Assembly: GCF_021018895.1 (NCBI RefSeq)
Contig: NC_079375.1
Location: 23,353,475-23,417,474, forward strand
Source of the DNA: Seriola aureovittata
Taxonomy: Eukaryota > Chordata > Actinopteri > Carangiformes > Carangidae
Reading direction: 5' to 3'
DNA length: 64,000 nucleotides
Below the pieces are notes generated by a model that worked only from the letters and a program-made list of their open reading frames with translations, did not search any database and was not told the origin of the DNA. A program made the translations under genes and the position numbers. This document shows positions 26,401 through 38,067 of this stretch, piece by piece. The first letter of the stretch is position 1. The number at the start of each line of letters is the position of its first letter.

Positions 26401-29400
26401 TGTCAAAAAACACCATAGTATAGTAAGGCATAAAAACGTCATAGTATAGTAAGGCATAAAAATGTCAAAAAACATCATAGTATAATAAGGCATAAAAATG
26501 TCAAAAAACACCATAGTATAGTAAGGCATAAAAACGTCATAGTATGGTAAGGCATAAAAATGTCAAAAAACGTCATAGTATAGTAAGGCATAAAAACGTC
26601 ACAAAACGTCATAGTATAGTAAGGCATAAAAATGTCAAAAAACGTCATAGTATAGTAAGGCATAAAAATGTCAAAAAACACCATAGTAGAGTAAGGCATA
26701 AAAATGACAAAAAACCTCATGGTATTATAAGGCATAAAAATGTCAAAAAACGTCAAAGTATCATAAGGTATAAAAATGTCACAAAAAGTCATAGTACAGT
26801 AAGGCATGAAATCGTCATAGTATAAGGCATAAAAATGCCACAAAACGTCATAGTGTAGTAAGGCATGAAAACGTCATAGTATAGTAAGGTATAAAAATGT
26901 CAAAATACGTCATAGTATCATAAGGCATAAAAATGTCAAAAAACACCATAGTATAGTAAGGCATAAAAACGTCATAGTATAGTAAGGCATAAAAATGTCA
27001 AAAAACGTCATAGTATAGTAAGGCATAAAACCGTCATAGTAGAGTAAGGCATAAAAATGACAAAAAACGTCATAGTATTATAAGGCATAAAAATGTCAAA
27101 AAACACCATAGTATAGTAAGGCATAAAAACGTCATAGTATAATAAGGCATAAAAATGTAAAAAAACGTCATAGTATAGTAAGGCATAAAAATGTCAAAAA
27201 ACACCATAGAAGAGTAAGGCATAAAAATGACAAAAAACATCAAAGTATCATAAGGCATAAAAATGTCAAAAAACACCATAGTATAGCAAGGTATAAAAAC
27301 GCCACAAAACGTCATAGTGTAGTAAGGCATGAAAACGTCATAGTGTAGTAAGGCATGAAAACGTCATATTATAGTAAGGTATAAAAATGTCACAAAACGT
27401 CATAGTAGAGTAAGGCATAAAAACGTCATAGTACAGCAAGGCATAAAAATGTCAAAAAACGTCATAGTATAATAAGGCATTAAAACGCCACAAAACTTCA
27501 TAGTGTAGTAAGGCATGAAAATGACAAAAAACGTCATAGTATAATAAGGCATAAAAATGACAAAAAACGTCATAGTATAATAAGGCATAAAAATGTCAAA
27601 AAACGTCATAGTATCATAAGGCATAAAAATGACAAAAAACGTCATAGTATAATAAGGCATAAAAACGCCACAAAACGTCATAGTGTAGTAAGGCATGAAA
27701 ACGTCATAGTATAGTAAGGTATAAAAATGTCAAAAAACATCATAGTGCCATAAAAATGGCACAAAATGTCATAGTATAGTAAGGCATAAAAATGACAAAA
27801 AATGTCATAGTATAATAAGGCATAAAAATATCAAAAAACGTCATAGTAAAGTAAGGCATAAAACCGTCATAGTATAGTAAGGTATAAAAATGACAAAAAA
27901 CGTCAAGGCATAAAAATGACAAAAAACGTCATAGTATAATAAGGCATAAAAACGCCACAAAACGTCATAGTGTAGTAAGGCATGAAAACGTCATAGTATA
28001 GTAAGGTATAAAAATGTCAAAAAACGTCATAGTGCCATAAAAATGGCACAAAATGTCATAGTATAGTAAGGCATAAAAATGACAAAAAATGTCATAGTAT
28101 AATAAGGCATAAAAACGTCACAAAACGTCATAGTAAAGTAAGGCATAAAACCGTCATAGTAGAGTAAGGCATAAAAATTACAAAAAACGTCATAGTATTA
28201 TAAGGCATAAAAATGTCAAAAAACGTCATAGTATCATAAGGCATAAAAATGACAAAAAACGTCATAGTATAAAAATGCATAAAAATGTCAAAAAAACGTC
28301 ATAGTATAGTGAGGCATAAAAATGACATAAAATGTCTTAGTATAGTACGGCATAAAAATATCATAGTATAGTAAGGCATAAAAATGACAAAAAAACGCCA
28401 TAGTACAGTAAGGCATGAAATCGTCATAGTATAGTAAGGCATAAAAATGTCAAAAACACTATAGTGTAATAAGGCATAAAAATGTCAAATACACCATAGT
28501 ATAGTAAGGCATAAAACCGTCATAGTAGAGCAAGGCATAAAAATATCAAAAAACACCATAGTATAGTAAGGATAAAAACTTCATAGTATAGTAAGGCATA
28601 AAAATGTCAAAAAACACCATAGTATAGTAAGGCATAAAAACGTAATAGTATAGTAAGGCATAAAAATGTCAAAAAACGTCATAGTATAGTAAGGCATAAA
28701 AACTTCACAAAACGTCATAATAAAGTAAAGCATAAAACCGTCATAGTAGAGTAAGGCATAAAAATGACAAAAAACGTCATAGTATAGTAAGGTACAAAAA
28801 TGTCAAAAAACACCATAGTATAGTAAGGCATAAAAACATCATAGTATAATAAGGCATAAAAATGTCAAAAAACACCATAGTATAATAAGGCATAAAAACG
28901 TCATAGTATAGTAAGGCATAAAAACATCAAAAAACACCATAATATAGTAAGTCATAAAAACGTCATAGTATAGTAAGGCATAAAAATGTCAAAAAACATC
29001 ATAGTATAATAAGGCATAAAAATGTCAAAAAACACCATAGTATAGTAAGGCATAAAAACACCATAGTATAGTAAGGGATAAAAATGTCAATAAACACCAT
29101 AGTAGAGTAAGGCATAAAAATGACAGAAAACGTCATAGTATTATAAGGCATAAAAATGTCAAAAAACACCATAGTATAGTAAGGCATAAAAACGTAATAG
29201 TATAGTAGGGCATAAAAATGTCAAAAAACGTCATAATAAAGTAAGGCATAAAACCGTCATAGTAGAGTAAGGCATAAAAATGACAAAAAACGTCATAGTA
29301 TAGTAAGGTATAAAAACGTCACAAAACGTCATAGTATAGTAAGGCATAAAAATGTCACAAAACGTCATAGTATAGTAAGGCATAAAAACGTCACAAAACG

Positions 29401-30635
29401 TCATAGTATAGTAAGGCATAAAAATGTCAAAAAACGTCATAGTATAGTAAGGCATAAAAATGTCAAAAAACACCATAGTAGAGTAAGGCATAAAAATGAC
29501 AAAAAACCTCATGGTATTATAAGGCATAAAAATGTCAAAAAACGTCAAAGTATCATAAGGTATAAAAATGTCACAAAAAGTCATAGTACAGTAAGGCATG
29601 AAATCGTCATAGTATAAGGCATAAAAATGCCACAAAACGTCATAGTGTAGTAAGGCATGAAAACGTCATAGTATAGTAAGGTATAAAAATGTCAAAAAAC
29701 GTCATAGTATAATAAGGCATAAAAATGACAAAAAACGTCGTAGTATTATAAGGCATAAAAATGTCAAAAAACACCATAGTATAGTAAGGCATAAAAACGT
29801 CATAGTATAATAAGGCATAAAAATGTCAAGAAACACCATAGTATAGTAAGGCATAAAAATGTCAATAAACACCATAGTAGAGTAAGGCATAAAAATGTCA
29901 AAAATCGTCATAGTATAATAAGGCTTCAAAATGTCAAAAAACACCATAGTATAGTAAGGCATAAAAACGTCATAGTATAGTAAGGCATAAAAACGTCACA
30001 AAACGTCATAGTATAATAAGATATAAAAATGTCAAAAAACACCATGGTAGAGTAAGGCATAAAAATGTCAAAAAAGGTCAAAGTATCATAAGGCATAAAA
30101 ATATCATAAAAACGCCATAGTACAGTAAGGCATGAAATCATCATAGTATAGTAAGGCATAAAAATGTCAAAAAACGTCATAGTATAGTAAGGCACAAAAA
30201 TGTCACAAAACGTCATAGTATAGTAAGGCATAAAAACGTCATAGTATAGTAAGGCATAAAAATGTCAAAAAACGTCATAGTATAGTAAGGTACAAAAATG
30301 TCACAAAACGTCATAGTATAGTAAGGCATAAAAACGTCAAAAACACTATATTGTAATAAGGTATAAAAATGTCAAATACACCATAGTATAATAAGGAATA
30401 AAAACGTCACAAAACGTCATAGTAAAGTAAGTTATAAAAATGTCAAAAAACACCATAGTAGAGTAAGGCATAAAAATGACAAAAAACCTCATGGTATTAT
30501 AAGGCATAAGAATGTCAAAAAACGTCATAGTATATTTAGGCATAAAAATGTCACAAAACAGTTCTAAGCACTGACTACCATGCCCCCCCTTCAAAAAGTC
30601 ATAGTATGTTAAGTTATAAAAATGACAAATAGTAT
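17495..30635. repeat. 13-kb tandem (satellite-like) array with 26-bp and 36-bp units
   Basis: A 25-bp core (GTCATAGTATAGTAAGG followed by CATAAAAA) is repeated head to tail several hundred times. After the core comes either a single C, giving a 26-bp unit, or TGTCAAAAAAC, giving a 36-bp unit. The two lengths are interspersed irregularly, and divergence is highest at the left end (17.5-19.5 kb). Larger blocks are themselves duplicated: for example about 24980-26880 reappears at about 27745-29680. An 18-bp dyad, GTGCCATAAAAATGGCAC, occurs seven times. The right end is interrupted by unrelated sequence near 30558-30592 and fades by 30635. Because 36 is divisible by three, the minus strand shows many open frames of up to 134 codons reading a 12-residue repeat (MPYYTMTFFDIF type). 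They start and stop wherever 26-bp units shift the frame, have no splice context, and are not called as genes. Confidence 0.95.
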
Positions 30636-30672
30636 TACTATAACTTTAGTTATTAAAAATGCTATGATTAAC

Positions 30673-30870
30673 TCTTGTGGTGAACCATCTAGCTGACTTT
30701 GATGTGTTAGGCATGTATGCAAACATAAAATAAAATGGCAACAGCATCTCCAAGAGCAAGACCTAGGCTCTGTCCCCCACAGTTACATTTCTGCTCTGCT
30801 GCTGACATCTGCAGGCAATAGAGAAAAGCTCCATATGAGGATTTAAAAGCAGATGACCGCCACCAGCCAC
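30673..30870 (+). repeat. Dispersed repeat, family B, copy 1
   Basis: Shares CTTGTGGTGAAC, CACAGTTACATTTCTG and AGCTCCATATGAGG, in order and orientation, with 32122-32260. The two copies differ by indels in the first half and agree closely over the last 65 bp. The family is unknown to me, and no coding capacity is seen. Confidence 0.6.
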
Positions 30871-31005
30871 CTGTAAAATGTCACCAAGTTAGACACCTGA
30901 TACTGGACAGTTTAATCTGTATTAGCTGTTTATTATACACAGATAATATAACCTTTCAGAATATGACATAAAAGCCAAATAAAGAGAGAGATGCTGCGCA
31001 GCTCT

Positions 31006-31048
31006 GCTGTGTGTGTGTGTGTGTGAGTGTGTGTGTGTGTGAGTGTGT
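31006..31048. repeat. (TG)n microsatellite
   Basis: TG dinucleotides with GAGTG interruptions. Confidence 0.9.
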
Positions 31049-31204
31049 CAGTATAAGCTGAATCAATTATTTTGTGTCACCCTGCCTCACACTTGTTGTT
31101 GCCATGGTCACAGCTTGCCTGTTTACCCTGATTACATGTGTTAAATGACAGAAGGCAGTGTTCTATATAGGCCATAGGTAGATTATCTTAATACACACAC
31201 ATTA

Positions 31205-31565
31205 GATGATATCCTCAGCAGTGTAAGGGTTAGTGGTAAGTAGGACCCAAATGCAGTCAACACAGGGGAATGGGGTGCAGAATGTTTAATTAACAAAAAA
31301 TCCAGACGTGAACGTGACATGAACAGACATGAAGACAACAGACGAAACGACACAGACAAAGGGGAGCACAAAGACTATATAGACACAGGAGGCAAGGTGA
31401 TTGCACACAGGTGAAACACATCAGGGCGGGGCAGACAATCAATACACAGAAACAAGACCACGACAAGAAGCAAGAACACTGAGACACAAGGAACCAAATT
31501 ACAAAATAAAACAGGAAGTGCGAAAAGTCCAAAATAAAACTAACAAAAAGTGTCTGCCATGGCAA
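31205..31565. mobile_element. Non-autonomous dispersed element, teleost type
   Basis: The segment from GTTAGTGGTAAGTAGGACCC through GCAGAATGTTTAATTAAC and GGTGAAACACATCAGG to about AACAGGAAGTGCG has the look of a common teleost interspersed repeat, which I recognise from general memory. It is rich in short purine stretches and lacks a transposase. The ends are not exact. Confidence 0.4.
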
Positions 31566-32121
31566 AACATGACAAGCAGTTCAAAGCTTCCTAATTAGTA
31601 TTATACTGAAGCTGCCCATTGTTTAGTTGATGTGACCAAACCCAACCCAAGCCCAACAGAACCCAACAGGACCTGACTATTCATCACCCTCTATTATCTG
31701 AGAGAGACAATAAAATATCTGACCCCAGAGAACACCACTGGGCTCAGGTGCATCAAAGCTGATACAACAATCAATAAATTAACTCCAAACAGTCTTTAGA
31801 TCACAGACAGACAGGTTACAGACATATTACAGACAGTTGTTATTGGATGGAACTTTAGGCCTATACAAAAACATACAATCACTATGGGAGGATTGTCAGT
31901 TGGTATCCTAAGATAGGAAAAAAAAAGAAAAAAGATGCCAGTAATGACAATTAAATCTAAAGACACGAATTGAATCAAAAACAAATAAGCGAATAAATAA
32001 ATAAATAAATGTTGGTTCGAGAGCTTTACATCAAATCCTCAGTACACTAAACATGCACGTCTATTGAGACAAATACAATAGTACTGTAACTTACAAAATA
32101 TTAAGAGCATTATGGTGAAAT

Positions 32122-32275
32122 CTTGTGGTGAACTTCCCAGTTTGTTGACATCTAGTTGCTGCTTTTTTAAATTGATATACCACAGTTACATTTCTGTTCT
32201 GTTGCTGACATCTGCTGGCACCAGAGAGAAGCTCCATATGAGGGTTTGGGAGCAGACTGCTGCTGGGGAGGACTT
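32122..32275 (+). repeat. Dispersed repeat, family B, copy 2
   Basis: Second copy of the segment at 30673-30870, in the same orientation, 1.4 kb away. The best-preserved part is 32178-32244. Confidence 0.6.
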
Positions 32276-33929
32276 CCACTCCAATGACTGGAGACTGGAG
32301 ATATATGTTACCGTAGTATGATGTCAAGTATATTTAAAATGACGTGTCATGACATGACTTGTTTTGATATGAAGTTCAGGTCACAATGATTTTACAGTAA
32401 AACAGTACATATTACTTTTTGAGAATATAACCTGCTTGTGTTAGTTTAAAAAAAGTTTATTTTTTACTATTATGTTTTGTTAATGAATTTTTGTTTTTAT
32501 TTTATTACTCAATGTAACTTCAAACAAGCTGTGTTTACCATGACCAAGCTTCATCACTGCCATGTTGTTTTGTGGGGGTGGGGCATGTTCAATAAAAAAA
32601 CATAAAAATAAAAATAAACACATAAACTGCAATGGCTGTCCTTTTGTTGATTGAATTGTGTTTTTATGGAGATTTCTACAGTCTTTGTATAATATTCTAC
32701 AAGCTTTTTATTCTACAGGTTATACAGTCAGTCAGTGCTTCGGTAGGTTGTTTAGGAGTCATTAGGTTCCGTAAATACACTGTGGAACAATACAACAACT
32801 TGTTGGGAGAAATGCAAAAATGTATTATAATACTTCAGTATTTTAAAACCAGGTACTCCAGTACTTTAACTCAAGTAAAAATCTGACGGATCAAATTTCA
32901 CTAATATGGGAGTAATATTTGGTAATGGAGTTGTGTGCTTTGTCCACCCCTCCCTGTACTGCTTCTCCCAGTTTAGATCTATTAAAGGGCCTGGTATCTG
33001 TGTGGCGTCCGGGCAGCCAGAAGAACTGTCAGCTGTAAAATCTCACCTCTAATCCACCATAAAACACTGACTGACAACACAAACAGCTGCCTGCCTAATC
33101 TGCTCTGCCCTGTTGTGGTGCTGAAAATGTTCCAAAGCAGAGAGCCAAAGAGGAAGGACATGGATGGACGTGCTGGAGAGCCTGGCTTCATTCCTACCAA
33201 AAGACAAAAACAATGTTTGAATGTTTAGCTTGCTGCTCTAAATAGTAGAATACTTAGTTACTTAAAAATTGCAACAAAGCTAATGTGTTTAAAAGTCATT
33301 TACCCCTAAAATGATTGGCACAGAAAACCTTCTGTGTCTGTTTTCCCCCCTGACAATGTGTGTGCGTGGTTCTGTTCAGTTCTAGTGAAAGTGAACCCTT
33401 ATCTCCCAGACTGCTATCAGGCTGAGAGTGCCACTTATAGTGTGACCAGGAAAGAGGCTCAAACAATGTTTGTGTGGTCTGACTATGCAGTGGAAGGCAG
33501 CGAGGTCAGGCGAGGTATCAAACACAAGGTTTATTAATATCCATCACTCCCAGAGTATTAATAAACTGCACACATACTTAATACCACAATGATGAGGGAA
33601 CAATGGTGAGTGCAGCTTTCTATGGATAGAGCTCTCACTGTCTAGGAGTGGACGGGGACTTTTATCTCATTCCTAGTGTTGTGGTAACCAGATGAGTTGG
33701 TGTCGTATATTATAAATGCGCCCATTGTTTACATTAATTGGATGTTAGAGTTGGTATATGATGAATCAATAACACTCGAAAACTAGAATTACCACCTTAG
33801 AGTTGTATGCTGCCATTAATCAGCCAGGTTGCAAGAAATATGTCAAATAAGTTACAATCTCCCCTTTCTCAGGTGTGACGTGGAATAATGGCCAGAAGTG
33901 TTTTAGCAGAACATTATAATGTCACAGTG
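32276..33929. other. Gene-free stretch
   Basis: AT-rich sequence; no exon, RNA gene or clear element is recognised. Open frames at 32632-32886 and 33334-33537 are short and unlike any known family. Confidence 0.4.
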
Positions 33930-34215
33930 AAGTTGACCTTTGACCATTTGGATATAAAATGTCATCACTTCATTTTATCCTGTTAGACATTTGAGTTAAA
34001 TTGTGTCATAATTAGTGTATGAATTCATGGGTTATGGCGAAAAATGTGTTTTGTGTGGCTACTGCTACCTTGAACTTTAAACTTTGATCACTAAATTCTG
34101 TTCAGTTCATCCTTGAGTCCAAGTGAATGTTTGTGCCAAATTTAAAGAAATTCCCTCAAGGCGTTACTGAGATATTGTGTTCATGAGATTCTTCGTGATT
34201 CTTCCTTCTTGCCAT
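33930..34215 (+). mobile_element. Dispersed teleost repeat fragment
   Basis: Contains GTTGACCTTTGACC, then TTCAGTTCATCCTTGAGTCC and AATTCCCTCAAGGCGTT, in the order typical of a very common teleost interspersed repeat. It is non-coding and its boundaries are approximate. Confidence 0.5.
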
Positions 34216-34342
34216 AACCAAGAGGATATGTGTCATTCATACATTAAAAATTATTAGGGAAAAAACTGTGAATCCATGGTCTTTAATCTCAGGTGATTTC
34301 ATTTGGAGATACTCAAAGTGGCACTAAAAAGTCAGTGAACTC

Positions 34343-34494
34343 GGGGGCGTCAAGTAGCTTAGTTGGTTGAGCATCCGCCCCAGTTTGAGTCCCGCATCGG
34401 ACAGCCCTTTGCTGCATGTCATTCCCCCTCTCTCTGCCTCCCCATTTCCTGTCTCTCTACTGCACTGTCAATAAAGAAAAAATAATAATAAAGA
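34343..34494 (+). mobile_element. tRNA-derived SINE with intact target-site duplication
   Basis: A 152-bp insertion with a tRNA-like head: an A-box match (TAGCTTAGTTGG, 34355-34366) and a B-box-like GTTTGAGTCC (34383-34392). A CT-rich body and an AATAAA-rich tail follow. It is flanked by perfect 17-bp direct repeats, AAAAAGTCAGTGAACTC, at 34326-34342 and 34495-34511, the mark of L1-type retroposition. Confidence 0.9.
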
Positions 34495-34514
34495 AAAAAG
34501 TCAGTGAACTCTTT

Positions 34515-35260
34515 GGAACGACCTGGGATTCTGATTGGTTGACTGGTCATGAAATGTGATCTGATTTTCATCTAAGTCTCAGTTCTGGTGGAAACAGCCA
34601 GTGACCCTTGGATCTGATAACTGGTTGAACCTCCTTTTGCTCCAATAACCTGAAACCAGCTCTCAGCTGGTACCTTCTGATGAGACCTGCACAATGTTCA
34701 GGAGACATGTTGGACCATTCTTCCTTATAGAGCTGCTTCAGCTCTGACATATTCTCAGGATGTGTGAGAGGCTCTCATCAGGTCATTCCACAGCATCTCT
34801 GTTGGACTGAGGTCTGGCCTCTGACTGGACCACTCTAGAAGCTGGATTTTCTTTGATTTTTAGGGTCATTGTCTGGCTGCATCAGCAGCTTCTCCTGAGC
34901 TTCAGCATGCAGACAGCCATCCTGACATGATCCTAGAAGAGACCTTGATAAACCTGGGAATTTATTTTCCCCTTGATGATGTGGAGCTCTCCAGGTCCAG
35001 AGGCAGCAAAGGCCTCTGGGATGATGCTTTCATGTTGGTGTGCAGTTCCCCTTTTTAAACCATACACAGTGCTGCATGTTCTGTTTGATCAGTCTACAAC
35101 ATTTTCCCAGAAGTGTTGTGGAGAGTCAAGCTGCTCTTTGGCAAACTTTGCATATGGCGGACTCATGGACAGAGATGTGAACCAGCTCCAATGTTTCCTT
35201 TTAGCCTTTAGCTGTTACTCTGATGTTCTTTGTTACTGTGTTAAATAAATAAAAGTAACT
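34515..35260. repeat. Decayed interspersed repeat, probably a transposon relic
   Basis: Phrases such as AACCTCCTTTTGCTCCAATA, GACTGGACCACTCTAGAAGC and GGGTCATTGTCTGGCTGCAT resemble antisense segments of degraded Tc1-like DNA transposons in fish. No open transposase frame remains. The identification rests on general appearance, so it is tentative. Confidence 0.35.
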
Positions 35261-35961
35261 CTACCCACACCTCCAATCTGGTCAGAGTCTCTGAGTCTCT
35301 CTTCTTTTACTTACATGATCAAGAATTGTTGATAGATATTCATCAGCCCACAGTTACGTAATCGAATGTCATTCGAATAAAACACTACTACCTTTTTCTT
35401 TGAAATGACACACACTTTATTACACAGTAATACCTGGTGGCCTGTTTCATTTATCATAACAAGTATTTGCTTTCACCTTCCATAAATACAAGGACAATAC
35501 AGGACAGTTTAACAGTCAGAAATTTCAACATCAGCATTTTTCTCAGTGTGAACATTTTTCTCTCAAGTGACAAGAAGTTTCTTTTAGTTTCCATCTTAAA
35601 TATCATAGTGCAAACAATTTTCACAACAGCAGTACTTTTTACAACTCACACTCGAATTCCTTACACATTAACATCCAGTTTTTCTTTTTCAATTTATTAC
35701 ACTGTAAACTGTTGATGTACTGTATGTTCCTCAGTAAACGACCCAATGGACCTAAGCTAATATGTCCATTCAATTAACGCCCCATATAAGTGCTCCTTCA
35801 GCAAGTCGCCTCGGCTGGTGCCTAGCAGCTGACTAAGAGCTAGTACAGACCAGGGGAGTCAGACTGTTTAATTAAAACAAAGCTATCAATGATTGTACAG
35901 TAGTATACAGTCATTCATTTCCTTTGGGAAGTGTTAATGACTTGGGGCTGGAGATGGATCT

Positions 35962-36002
35962 TGGATGGATGGATGGATGGATGGATGGATGGATGGATGG
36001 AT
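35962..36002. repeat. (GGAT)n microsatellite
   Basis: Ten copies of the GGAT tetranucleotide. Confidence 0.95.
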
Positions 36003-36987
36003 AAGATGAGGTTCTACTGAAAAAGAAAAGCTCAGATTAGCTCATTAAAAAAAAAAAAAAGTGGAAGAAATTTGAGCTAGCTCTCGTGAAGTGTGAACAC
36101 ACACGTTTTAATGCTAAAGTTGTGTTCACTTCAGATACCGTAGCTAACAAGCATGTAGCTGTCAGAAGCCAGGCATTTCCCACTGTTAAATGTTTGAAAC
36201 AGCTGCTCCTGAACAGCTACTGTGACAGACTCTGGCTGTAGGCAAATTTAAACTTTCATCAGTCTGCAGTCATTTCTGTCCGTGTGTGTCAGCTGTATTT
36301 CATCGGCCCACAGGGCTTCATGAAGGGGGTCATGACAGAGTTGCCACTGAAGTGTTAGCAATAGTTGCCGACAAGATGCCAACCACATGTAACTTGACCA
36401 GCCTGCAGTGTATACAATAGACCTAAAGCCTGACTGAGACAGGTGTTAATTTATAGTTATCACCCAACCACTTAACCCTGCTGTCGTTAAGGAAGGAGTG
36501 ATCTGAAAGCCAATTAGCACCTGGTGACAGTATGCAACACCTTTCTGTCTAGTTTCTGCCAAGATCACAATAGAGGCAGAAGTCTGCAGTAGTTAGTTTG
36601 ATTTAAACACCTTATGCTCAAGTTACTGTGCACATGGATATACATATTGAAGTCAGTGTTGGTTATATTGGTTTTGCTGGTTTGGCTGCATAAGTTTTTC
36701 CGTATGGCAGTAATTCATAATAGTAGCATGGACTATTTTATAACCAGGGGGCATTGTGAATAACCCCCCTGTGGGAATTTACTGAGAAGTAACAAAGGCC
36801 TTTAAATAGACCAGCAAATCAGTCCAATGACATGTGATGGGTGCAGCTGTTTGCTACCAAACATAGCAACCTACTCCTGTCTGAACTTGTTTTGTTTTTT
36901 TTTGTCAGGAGCAAAAACAACACATCCCAGAGCTCCTTCTAGATGTCTGGCACCTCCCACTTGAGAAGGAAGTGGGTCTGTGTTGGT

Positions 36988-37045
36988 TCGACAGCACAGT
37001 GATGCAGTGGACTGTTGCCTCACAGCAGGGTCTTTAGATTCATTT
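36988..37045 (+). mobile_element. Possible SINE head fragment
   Basis: GACAGCACAGTGATGCAGTG followed by GTTGCCTCACAGCAGG resembles the tRNA-like head of a second fish SINE type. No body, tail or flanking duplication is visible, so this would be a truncated copy. Confidence 0.3.
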
Positions 37046-37856
37046 CAATCAGGAAAGACACAACGTAACATGAACGCAGAAGCTATATTTAATAAAGACT
37101 TTCGTGTTGAGCTAATTGATTCAAGAGATATATTGGGATAGAGCCCTGAAAGTAGCCAACAATCTGAGATCCCCCCCTAGGGAGCCTTAGACAGGGCCGT
37201 GACATTGGTGGTGCTCCCCGAATTGCCAGTTTTATTAACAAAAAGTCTGATAATTGACAAAAGTCTGAGGATGGGATGCAGATCATCAGCAAGGGCTTGG
37301 ATATTAATAGGAGTTGATGGATGCTGTTTTAAAATGTCTTGGAAACATTTCTCCCTTGCTTCTGGGATGGATTTTGAAGACATACGATGTGAGGGTACAG
37401 GGTTCCCTGTACAGGCTACACAGGGAAAAACACAAGTGCAGACATTTTCCTAAAGATTTTTGCAGATGTTGTTAAAGTGGAACACCTGACAGCCATGACA
37501 GCCCAGTTGAGCGGGGAAGACTCAACTGGACTGGAAGGTTTGGACAAAGGTTTGGTGCATGCACTTGGCAGATGTCCATGATTTTGTTAGATGATAAAAT
37601 GTTTTGACTGTTTTCTGATGGAAGTGGCAGAACAAATGGTCTACCTGTTGCAGATGCAGGAGGGGAGCTAGCAAGATGATGCATGGGAGGAATTTAGCTG
37701 GGATGCCAGGTCATCGAAGATGGGCTTCATTGAAGATCTGGGGTTTTTGACAAGCCAGGGGAAGAGCGCCGAGAGGACGAAGGATCTTTCCAGTGCTTGG
37801 AGGCCATGTTGGACATGGTGTTGGTAAACTGGTAAGCGGCATAGACTGCAATGACA

Positions 37857-37859
<3 letters not shown>
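37046..37859. other. Gene-free stretch
   Basis: Several overlapping short open frames on both strands (60-84 codons) lack splice sites or family resemblance. Nothing is called. Confidence 0.4.

Positions 37860-37921
<62 letters not shown>
37860..37921. repeat. (GA)n microsatellite
   Basis: About 30 perfect GA dinucleotides. A short (CCA)n tract follows at 38041-38067. Confidence 0.97.
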
Positions 37922-37923
<2 letters not shown>

Positions 37924-38067
37924 AGGTATGTTGATCACAAATCTAAAGCCTAAAATGTTCTTACCAGATAAACTTATCAACTGCCTCATCTCATGGTGTT
38001 TGTTACGGACAGTCCATGAGGACAGATGTCTAATAAGACCCCCCCACCACCACCACCACCACCACTC

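Noticed and set aside
17495..30635. CRISPR-like array of short repeats
   Set aside because: There are no unique spacers. The intervals are variants of the same unit, and the setting is a vertebrate nuclear genome.
34343..34420. tRNA gene
   Set aside because: The A and B boxes belong to a SINE head. No cloverleaf can be closed and the insertion has a SINE tail and target duplication.
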